This document shows, piece after piece, positions 1 through 5,044 of a stretch of DNA of 5,044 nt. The notes under the pieces are model-generated. The model saw only the letters and a list, made by a program, of their open reading frames with translations. It was not told where the DNA came from and searched no databases. This DNA comes from Burkholderiales bacterium (lineage in GTDB: Bacteria; Pseudomonadota; Gammaproteobacteria; Burkholderiales; JAEUOS01): NCBI GenBank assembly GCA_947456845.1, contig CANGUJ010000319.1, positions 1-5,044 on the forward strand, read 5' to 3'. Within the stretch, counting starts at the first letter, position 1; each line of letters opens with the position of its first letter. A program made the position numbers and the translations under genes.

Positions 1-58
1 AAATGAAATTGCAGACTGCAGTATACCAATTAGGCGCCGGCGCGGCGGCAAGCGCCGC
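1..58. other. Intergenic tail after the last operon gene
   Basis: The 58 bases after the TGA stop hold no gene. Next to the stop is a GC-rich stretch with a 5-bp stem and 4-nt loop (45-58) and the 10-bp palindrome GCGCCGGCGC (34-43). No T-run follows on the minus strand, so this is not a convincing terminator. Beyond it the sequence turns relatively AT-rich and includes an 11-bp inverted repeat, TGCAGACTGCA (10-20). A TATACT on the minus strand (25-20) resembles a -10 box but has no matching -35. Confidence 0.4.
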
Positions 59-1810
59 TCACTGCAGGGCAAGCGCGCCGGGCAAAGCGCGGGTCACTTC
101 AATCTCGCTACCGCCATCGCGGTATTCGACGGTCTCGCAAAGCTGCTCGACGAGGCCGATACCGCGGTCAGCGCGCCGGAACAGCGCGCGCGCGTCCAAG
201 CGCCAGGCATGCGAGTCGAAACCCTTTCCCGAATCCTTGACGCGCACCTTGAGCTTGGGGCCGGTCGGGGTATCCGTCCTGATGATGTCAAGGAAAATGA
301 CGCCGTCCGCGAGGGCAGCGAGACGCCGCTCGCGTTCGCGGGCGTACGCAGCCAGCCCGTTCGGCTCGTCCTTCATGGAGGAATCGAGTTCGAGCAGGCC
401 GTGCTCGAGGGCGTTGTTGCATAACTCCGACAGCACGACGAAGGTCGACTGGTCGAGCGCGCCGACCGGGTCGAAGCGCGCCATGAACTCCTGGATGATG
501 GGCGCGACTTCTACGCGCTTCAGGCGCTCGGCGCCGATGCGCAGGTGCAACTCCCAGTGGCCGGCGGCGGCGTGCGGCTGCATGTGCAGGGTGTTCTGGC
601 TGATTGTTTCGGCGGCGGCACGGCGCGCGCGGCGCGCGGATTCCGCGCGGCAGTCGACGATGGCATAGGTGATGTCGTCGGCCGCGGACTCTCCGGCCAG
701 GTGATCGACCACCGCCAGCTTGACGGCCTCGAAACGGTCAGCTGCTTCGGCGCCGGCAAGCGCGGCCATCAGACCCTCTTCGTTGAACGGCGCCCCCTCC
801 GCGCCGGTGGCCTCGAGCAGCCCGTCGGAGCAAGCGACGATTTGCGCGTCATCGCGGAACCGCTCGAACTCAGGCTGCGGGTCGATTTCCTCGCTTGGCA
901 GGATGCCGAGCGGCAGGTGGCTGCTCGACCAGCGACGCGCCACCTTGCCGGAGCGATCCAACATCAGAACCGGCGGATTGCCGCCGTTCCAGACCTCGAT
1001 GCGGTCTTCGATCGAATCGATGTTGATCAGGGTCGCCGCAACGAAACGGTGGGAGGGCAGGTCGCGCCTGATCGTATGGTTGAGTTCAGTCACCAGTGCC
1101 GGCAGGCCGAAGCCCTTCTGCGCCATCGACTGGAACGCGCGCCCCAAGGGCAGCACATTGAGCGCGGCGGTCAAGCCGTGCCCGACGCCGTCGGCCAGCA
1201 GCACCTTGAGCGATCCGTCGGGCGAGCGTTCCGCCATGACGATGTCGCCACTGAACTTGAAGGCCGGCGAATTCCAGGTCCGCAGCACCGTGCCATGCTC
1301 GGTCTGGATCGACAGGAGTCGCTGCATGATCGCGCGCGCGGCGCGGTTCTCGTCTTCGGAGGCCTGGAAATAAGCCTTGAGTTCGGCGTTCTGGTCGCGC
1401 ATCTGACGCTGGATCGCCGTGTAGCGCGCCGCGTTGGCCAGGTGGGCCTTGAGAATGGCGACGTTGACCGGCTTGGGTATATAGGCGTCGGCGCCAGCCG
1501 CAATGGCATCGGCGATCTCGTCGATATCCTCGCTGCCGGTGACAAACCAGATCGGCACCCAGCGCACGGGGTCCAGCGCGCGCAGCCGCAGGGCGGTCTC
1601 GCGCCCGTCCATGCCCGGCATGGAATAGTCGAGCAGGACGACGTCGGGGCGCTCACGCTCGTACACATCCAGCGCCGCGCGGCCGTCGGAGGCGTGCAGA
1701 GCGACATGGCCCTGGCTCTTGAGAATGGCGCAGAGGAACTGCGCCTGCGCCAGGGTGTCTTCGACGACCAGCGCCTTCAGTTGAACCGCCGAGCGCCCGC
1801 GCGCGACCAT
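59..1810 (-). CDS. REC-PP2C-HATPase response regulator, HsbR/CrsR-like partner-switch controller
   Basis: This is a 583-residue cytoplasmic protein of three domains. The receiver (about 11-128) has acidic Glu17-Asp18, phospho-acceptor Asp61 in LLDYSMPGMDG, Thr91 and Lys113. A probable coiled coil (about 130-166) leads to a SpoIIE/RsbU-type PP2C phosphatase (about 170-388) with metal-binding motifs SGD (Asp189), ADGVGHG (Asp207), CSDG (Asp329) and DDIT (Asp378/379). The C-terminal HATPase domain of the anti-sigma kinase type (about 418-575) has the N-box ELCNNALEHG (Asn466), DSGKGFD (526-532) and RGIGLVEQL (549-557). By analogy with HsbR and CrsR, the kinase and phosphatase ends act oppositely on the serine of the STAS partner, and receiver phosphorylation sets the balance. 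The ATG has a strong GGAGGGGGG (1824-1816) before it. All motifs are intact, so both activities are plausible. The input kinase is not in the window. Confidence 0.93.
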   Translation of the reverse strand: MVARGRSAVQLKALVVEDTLAQAQFLCAILKSQGHVALHASDGRAALDVYERERPDVVLLDYSMPGMDGRETALRLRALDPVRWVPIWFVTGSEDIDEIADAIAAGADAYIPKPVNVAILKAHLANAARYTAIQRQMRDQNAELKAYFQASEDENRAARAIMQRLLSIQTEHGTVLRTWNSPAFKFSGDIVMAERSPDGSLKVLLADGVGHGLTAALNVLPLGRAFQSMAQKGFGLPALVTELNHTIRRDLPSHRFVAATLINIDSIEDRIEVWNGGNPPVLMLDRSGKVARRWSSSHLPLGILPSEEIDPQPEFERFRDDAQIVACSDGLLEATGAEGAPFNEEGLMAALAGAEAADRFEAVKLAVVDHLAGESAADDITYAIVDCRAESARRARRAAAETISQNTLHMQPHAAAGHWELHLRIGAERLKRVEVAPIIQEFMARFDPVGALDQSTFVVLSELCNNALEHGLLELDSSMKDEPNGLAAYARERERRLAALADGVIFLDIIRTDTPTGPKLKVRVKDSGKGFDSHAWRLDARALFRRADRGIGLVEQLCETVEYRDGGSEIEVTRALPGALALQ

Positions 1811-1837
1811 GAATTCCCCCCTCCGGATAAGGGATGC

Positions 1838-2143
1838 TCAATGCAGGGTGAAGAGCTTGTCGAAGTTGGCCACCCGAAGGACGTCGCGTACCGTGCCGTT
1901 GCAATTGGCCAGGCTGACGGGCTTGCCCACCGCCTTGCCCTTGTCGCGCAACAACAGAAGCATGCCCAGGGCGGAGCTGTCCAGGTACTCCACTTCGCGC
2001 ATGTCGACCACGACCTCCAAGACATCGCCGCCGGCAAAGGCGTCTTCATAGGCCTGCTTGAAACCGCGATGGCAGGTGAAATCGAACTTACCCTTCAGAG
2101 ACAGACGGGCACGCCCGTTCTCCTGATTCACACTCACGTTCAT
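1838..2143 (-). CDS. STAS-domain anti-sigma-factor antagonist, HsbA/CrsA-like
   Basis: This is a 101-residue single-domain STAS protein of the SpoIIAA/RsbV class. The segment GKFDFTCHRGFKQAYEDAF (18-36) resembles the start of HsbA-type proteins. YLDSSALGMLLLLRDKGKA (53-71) holds the phosphorylation motif: Ser56, first after Asp55, aligns with the phosphorylated serine of RsbV, and Ser57 is adjacent. Such proteins switch partner according to serine phosphorylation; in Pseudomonas, HsbA binds the anti-sigma factor FlgM or a diguanylate cyclase. The kinase/phosphatase is probably the next gene, 27 nt downstream. A strong AAGGAG (2156-2151) lies 7 nt before the ATG, and cheB ends 36 nt upstream. 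The domain is certain. The HsbA-like assignment rests on recalled similarity plus gene context, and the target in this organism is unknown. Confidence 0.92.
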   Translation of the reverse strand: MNVSVNQENGRARLSLKGKFDFTCHRGFKQAYEDAFAGGDVLEVVVDMREVEYLDSSALGMLLLLRDKGKAVGKPVSLANCNGTVRDVLRVANFDKLFTLH

Positions 2144-2179
2144 GTGACCTCTCCTTGTTGAATTTCGTTGCCCCGCACG

Positions 2180-3301
2180 CTATGTCCGGTTCGACGCGCC
2201 CATCCTGCTCAGATGGCCCAGCACGCGTCCGGCAATTTCCTTCAGCGGCGCCACCTCATTGGCCGCCCCGGCGGCAATCGCCTCCCGGGGCATGCCGAAC
2301 ACCACGCAACTGGCCTCGTCTTGCACCACGTTCCACGCGCCGGCGTCGCGCATCTCCCGCATCGCCACCGCGCCATCCTTGCCCATCCCGGTGAGCATCA
2401 CGCCGATCACGCTGGGACCCGCCACCTGCGCGCCGGAGCGGAACAGCAACTCCACCGAGGGCCGGTGGCGATTCACCGGCTCGGCGTCCGACAGGGCGGT
2501 CATGTAGTTGGCGCCGCTTTTCTTCAGGAGAAGATGATGGCTGCCGGGCGCTATGTAGGCGTGACCCGGCAACACCCTTTCGCCATCCTCGGCCTCCTTA
2601 ACGACCAGACTGCAGCATTTGTTGAGCCGGTCGGCAAAGCTTTTCGTGAAGCCGGCCGGCATGTGCTGGGTGATCAGGATGCCCGGGGAATCCGCCGGCA
2701 TGCCGACGAGCACTTCGCGGATGGCTTCGGTGCCGCCCGTGGATGCGCCGACCAGGATCAGCTTCTCGGACGATGCGATGCGGTTGCCAAGCGGCGGCGG
2801 CATGGCGAACGGCGCGCCGGCCTCCATGGGCCCATGGCGCCCGGTATTGCGCAGTACCTGGTGCACCCCGGTGGCCGCCATCCGCGCCACCCGCAGTTTG
2901 GCGCGTGCCGCGGCGCGGATCTTGTCGGTGATCTCCTGGGCATACTCGCCCATGCCTTTCCGGATGTCCAGCCTGGGCTTGGACACGAAATCCACCGCGC
3001 CGAGCTCGAGCGCGCGCATCGCGGCCTCGGCGCCCCGTTCGGTCAGCGTCGACACCATCACCACCGGCATCGGGCGCAGCCGCATGATTTTTTCGAGGAA
3101 CTCGAGGCCATCCATGCGCGGCATCTCGATATCGAGCGTGAGCACGTCCGGATTGAGGTCCTTGATCATGTCGCGCGCGACCAGCGGATCGGGCGCAACG
3201 CCCACCGTCATCATGTCGCTCTGCGCGTCGACGATCTTCGACAGCAGATTGCGGATCAGCGCCGAATCGTCCACGACCAGAACTCTTGTCTTGTCAACCA
3301 T
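2180..3301 (-). CDS. cheB: CheB, phosphorylation-activated receptor methylesterase/glutaminase
   Basis: CheB removes receptor methyl groups, and can deamidate receptor glutamines, once CheA phosphorylates its receiver domain. The protein has 373 residues, somewhat longer than the 349 of E. coli. The receiver (about 5-122) has the acidic pair Asp11-Asp12, phospho-acceptor Asp57 in LDIEMPRMDG, Ser84 and Lys108. A linker (about 123-178), rich in Ala, Arg, Gly and Pro, leads into the esterase domain (about 180-367). Its catalytic triad is visible as Ser187 (GASTGG), His213 (TQHMP) and Asp309 (GMGKDG). The ATG is preceded by a strong GGAGG (3314-3310) with 8-nt spacing, and the gene lies 15 nt after cheD. 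All catalytic and phosphorylation residues are intact. cheB is normally next to cheR and cheD, so the context agrees. Confidence 0.97.
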   Translation of the reverse strand: MVDKTRVLVVDDSALIRNLLSKIVDAQSDMMTVGVAPDPLVARDMIKDLNPDVLTLDIEMPRMDGLEFLEKIMRLRPMPVVMVSTLTERGAEAAMRALELGAVDFVSKPRLDIRKGMGEYAQEITDKIRAAARAKLRVARMAATGVHQVLRNTGRHGPMEAGAPFAMPPPLGNRIASSEKLILVGASTGGTEAIREVLVGMPADSPGILITQHMPAGFTKSFADRLNKCCSLVVKEAEDGERVLPGHAYIAPGSHHLLLKKSGANYMTALSDAEPVNRHRPSVELLFRSGAQVAGPSVIGVMLTGMGKDGAVAMREMRDAGAWNVVQDEASCVVFGMPREAIAAGAANEVAPLKEIAGRVLGHLSRMGASNRT

Positions 3302-3316
3302 TGCGTTTTCCTCCGG

Positions 3317-3946
3317 TCAGGCGAACAGCTCGACGTTGCCGCCGGCCGTGGCCGTCTCCACCTTCTTGAGCTCGCTGCTGTAGGTGCGCTCGCGGGTGAC
3401 GATCGTGTCGTTGTGCAGTGTTTTCAGCTTGCGCACCAGAACCCGGCCGGTGGTCGGGAACAGGTAGACCTTGCGCGGCCACACGTCAAGCAGGTCGGAA
3501 GCGATGATGGGAATGCGCTCGGTGGCCAGGAAGCGTGCCACGAATTCGGCGTTGCGCTCCCCGACGTTGGACGAAGACAGGCTTTCCAGCACGCTGCCCG
3601 CGCCGAACACCTTCGCCTTGAGGCGGTTTTTTTGCGCACCCATCTTGATGAGTTCGTTGATGAGCAGCTCCATCGCGTACACGCCATACCTGCCCGATTC
3701 GCCGAACAGGTCGAAACCGCTGGCGCCCGAATGCGGCAGCATGAAGTGGTTCATGCCGCCCACCTTGCGCACGTCATCCCACAGGCAGGCCGAAACGCAG
3801 GATCCGAGCACGGTGACGATCACCATGTCCCGTTCCGATACGTAGTACTCGCCGGGCAGGATCTTGGCCGCGTCGCAGCCGAAATGCGGGTCGAAGTAGA
3901 CCCTGGGCCCGCTTTCCGGCTGCGCGGCCGTGTTTTGTCTGATCAC
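3317..3946 (-). CDS. cheD: CheD, chemoreceptor glutamine deamidase
   Basis: CheD hydrolyses particular receptor glutamines to glutamates, creating sites that CheR can methylate. The protein has 209 residues. The family signature is clear: VTVLGSCVSACLWD (44-57) supplies nucleophile Cys50 and probably Thr45, and GGMNHFMLP (63-71) supplies His67, completing the Cys-His-Thr set known from the Thermotoga enzyme. FGAGSVL, NVGERN and PTTGRVLVRKL are further family-like segments. The start is GTG; no in-frame ATG occurs upstream as far as the cheR stop, and the next ATG (Met41) would cut into the conserved core. Only a weak ribosome site (CGGACG, 3958-3953) precedes it, so translation may be modest or partly coupled to cheR. 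Proteins of this group commonly have a longer N-terminus than Thermotoga CheD. cheB follows after 15 nt. No cheC is seen in the window. Confidence 0.95.
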   Translation of the reverse strand: MIRQNTAAQPESGPRVYFDPHFGCDAAKILPGEYYVSERDMVIVTVLGSCVSACLWDDVRKVGGMNHFMLPHSGASGFDLFGESGRYGVYAMELLINELIKMGAQKNRLKAKVFGAGSVLESLSSSNVGERNAEFVARFLATERIPIIASDLLDVWPRKVYLFPTTGRVLVRKLKTLHNDTIVTRERTYSSELKKVETATAGGNVELFA

Positions 3947-3987
3947 CGGAAACGTCCGTTGTTGGCAATGCTTTCGATGGGCGCCAA

Positions 3988-4902
3988 TCAGGCGTTGCCC
4001 GGGCGGGCACCCTGCTTGCAGGCGGCCTCCGGCACGACTTCATAGACAGTCTTGCCAAGCAACGTGAACACGTCGCGCGCCTGCGAGAAATTCTCCGAAT
4101 GCCCGACGAACAGCAGTCCGCCCGGATTGAGCAGAGGAGCGAAGCGCCGCAACAGCGCCAGTTGGGTGAGCTTGTCGAAATAGATCATGACGTTGCGGCA
4201 GAAGATCACGTCGAATCCGGCGCGCAACGGCCAGGTCGGCGAGAGCAGATTGAGCGGCCGGAAGGTCACCAGACCCGCCACTTCGGGGCGCACCCGCACG
4301 AAGCCGGTATTCGCCCCGTTGCCGCGCAGGAAATGCTTGCGCACGATATCGGTCTCCAGCTTGGAAACCGACTCCTCCGGATAACTCGCGGCGCGAGCGG
4401 CGTCCAGCACCTTGGTATCGATGTCGGTGGCGAGAATGCGCACCGGTGAATTGCCGCCGCCGGCGGCTTCCAGCGCGGTCATTGCGATGGAGTACGGCTC
4501 TTCGCCGGTGGATGCGGCGCAGCACCAGATATTGATGCGCGGCTGGCCGCGCAGCTTGCGCAGATGGTCGGCGAGCACCGGAAAGTGATGCGCCTCGCGA
4601 TAAAACGAGGTCAGGTTGGTCGTCAGCGCGTTGATGAAATCCTGCCATTCCTCTCCCGACCCGTTTTCCAGTTCATCGAGATAGTCGGCGAAGCTTTGCT
4701 TGCCGGTCGCGCGCAGGCGCCGCGCCAGGCGGCTGTAGACCATGCTGCGCTTGCTCGGATTCAACGCAATTCCGGCGTGCTGATGGATCAATGCGCATAC
4801 CCGGTCGAAATCGCGCCCTGACATCTCGTACTCGAGCGCCTGTGCATCGATGACGGGAATAACGGGTGCGGAACTGGTCGCAACGGAGGATGCTGTGTTC
4901 AT
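3988..4902 (-). CDS. cheR: CheR, chemoreceptor glutamate O-methyltransferase
   Basis: CheR is a cytoplasmic enzyme that transfers methyl groups from S-adenosylmethionine to receptor glutamates during adaptation. The call covers 304 residues. An N-terminal helical domain (about 28-110) contains TTNLTSFYRE, whose Arg102 aligns with the essential Arg98 of the enteric enzyme. The SAM-binding fold starts at NIWCCAASTGEEPYSIAM (124-141), followed by TDIDTKVL (159-166; Asp160) and CRNVMIYFD (235-243). The beta-subdomain loop RGNGANTGFVRVR (193-205) has the same length as the E. coli loop, which marks the pentapeptide-dependent type. The reading frame continues to an ATG at 4962, but those 20 extra codons translate the terminator stem, so I chose 4902. 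About 27 N-terminal residues precede the conserved domain, much as in E. coli. The stop is TGA, 41 nt before cheD. Confidence 0.96.
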   Translation of the reverse strand: MNTASSVATSSAPVIPVIDAQALEYEMSGRDFDRVCALIHQHAGIALNPSKRSMVYSRLARRLRATGKQSFADYLDELENGSGEEWQDFINALTTNLTSFYREAHHFPVLADHLRKLRGQPRINIWCCAASTGEEPYSIAMTALEAAGGGNSPVRILATDIDTKVLDAARAASYPEESVSKLETDIVRKHFLRGNGANTGFVRVRPEVAGLVTFRPLNLLSPTWPLRAGFDVIFCRNVMIYFDKLTQLALLRRFAPLLNPGGLLFVGHSENFSQARDVFTLLGKTVYEVVPEAACKQGARPGNA

Positions 4903-4914
4903 TCGGATTACCCC
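4903..4914 (-). promoter_or_regulatory. Ribosome binding site that sets the cheR start
   Basis: On the minus strand GGGG (4914-4911) lies 8 nt before the ATG at 4902-4900. This fits translation starting at MNTASS. The earlier in-frame ATG at 4962 has no purine-rich site before it, and starting there would put the terminator hairpin inside the coding region. The motif is a modest Shine-Dalgarno match. Confidence 0.5.
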
Positions 4915-4921
4915 GGTTGGT

Positions 4922-4950
4922 AAAAGGGGCCTTCGCGCTGCGAAGGCCCC
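4922..4950 (-). terminator. Rho-independent terminator between the mcp and cheR
   Basis: A perfect 11-bp stem (GGGGCCTTCGC at 4926-4936 pairing with GCGAAGGCCCC at 4940-4950) has a 3-nt loop at 4937-4939. On the minus strand it is followed at once by TTTTA (4925-4921). The + strand side lacks a T-run, so it should act only on leftward transcription. It begins 25 nt after the chemoreceptor stop and ends 19 nt before the cheR start. The U-tract is short (four), so termination may be partial and would leave read-through into cheR. I see no clear sigma70 promoter between the hairpin and cheR. Confidence 0.85.
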
Positions 4951-4975
4951 CTGCTGCTTCATCGGCGTGGGACGT

Positions 4976-5044
4976 CTAGAACTCGGCCCACTCGTCGCCC
5001 GACGCGCCGGCCGCGAGCTTGCTGGCGGCGAGCTCGGCGGGCTT
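4976..5044 (-). CDS. Methyl-accepting chemotaxis protein, C-terminal end (partial)
   Basis: Only the last 22 codons and a TAG stop are inside the window; the rest lies beyond position 5044. The visible peptide is an Ala/Lys/Gly-rich flexible stretch ending in GDEWAEF. The final five residues (EWAEF) fit the xWxxF tethering pentapeptide known from Tar and Tsr (NWETF/NWESF), which sits at the end of a loose linker and binds CheR and CheB. I infer a membrane chemoreceptor because this tail lies immediately upstream of cheR on the same strand. No signalling domain or transmembrane segment can be seen here. The alternative is another protein with a chance WxxF ending, which the context makes unlikely. 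A terminator hairpin begins 25 nt after the stop. Confidence 0.82.
   Translation of the reverse strand, partial: KPAELAASKLAAGASGDEWAEF

Noticed and set aside
20..25. TATACT on the minus strand as a promoter -10 box for a downstream gene
   Set aside because: At the proper distance upstream the sequence is GCGCCG-like with no -35 similarity, and no start codon of a following gene is inside the window.
34..58. GC-rich stem after the last gene as a possible terminator
   Set aside because: The stem is only 5 bp and no T-run follows on the minus strand, so an intrinsic terminator cannot be supported.
1609..1623. 15-bp inverted repeat CCATGCC-C-GGCATGG
   Set aside because: It is the coding sequence of the conserved receiver motif SMPGMDG in the response regulator, so the symmetry follows from the repeated Met codons and GC-rich neighbours.
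545..2161. Long + strand open frame (538 codons) antisense to the STAS and REC-PP2C-HATPase genes
   Set aside because: It lies over two genes with complete, recognisable domain motifs. Its product is Arg/Gln/Gly/His-rich with no family signature, as expected from antisense frames in GC-rich coding DNA.
3975..4012. Inverted repeats near the cheR stop (CGCC-AATCA-GGCG) as a terminator
   Set aside because: The stem is 4 bp and there is no T-run. It looks like ordinary GC-rich sequence inside an operon.
2168..4045. Long + strand open frame (625 codons) antisense to cheB, cheD and the end of cheR
   Set aside because: The product is His/Arg/Gly-rich and matches no family I know, and it spans gene boundaries of the opposite strand. 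It is a shadow of GC-rich codon use.

Overview
This window is a single-direction (minus-strand) stretch of a chemosensory gene cluster from a GC-rich proteobacterium. The closeness of CheR to the Escherichia coli protein, the mcp-cheR-cheD-cheB order and the overall composition suggest a betaproteobacterium (Burkholderiales/Rhodocyclales type). That placement is an inference, and no species is claimed.

Reading in the direction of transcription (high to low coordinates): the last 22 codons of a methyl-accepting chemotaxis protein ending in a CheR/CheB-tethering tail (5044-4976); a strong intrinsic terminator hairpin (4950-4922); cheR (4902-3988); cheD with a GTG start (3946-3317); cheB (3301-2180); a 101-residue STAS-domain anti-sigma-factor antagonist (2143-1838); and a 583-residue REC-PP2C-HATPase response regulator (1810-59). 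The gaps are 73, 41, 15, 36 and 27 nt, so cheR to the last gene is probably one operon. No stretch over 300 bases lacks a gene, and no RNA gene, mobile element, CRISPR array or long repeat was seen.

The first half is a receptor-adaptation module. CheR methylates receptor glutamates, phospho-CheB removes the methyl groups and deamidates, and CheD deamidates receptor glutamines. The second half is a serine-phosphorylation partner-switching module closely resembling the HsbR-HsbA pair of Pseudomonas aeruginosa and CrsR-CrsA of Shewanella. One protein carries a receiver, a PP2C phosphatase and an anti-sigma-type kinase domain, and its partner is a STAS protein with a DSS phosphorylation motif. 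Its position directly behind cheRDB suggests that receptor adaptation is co-expressed with a switch that usually controls flagellar gene expression, biofilm formation or the general stress response.

The most useful points are this coupling, the terminator between the receptor gene and cheR (which also shows that the longest cheR reading frame starts too early), and the agreement between the receptor tail and the pentapeptide-dependent type of CheR.
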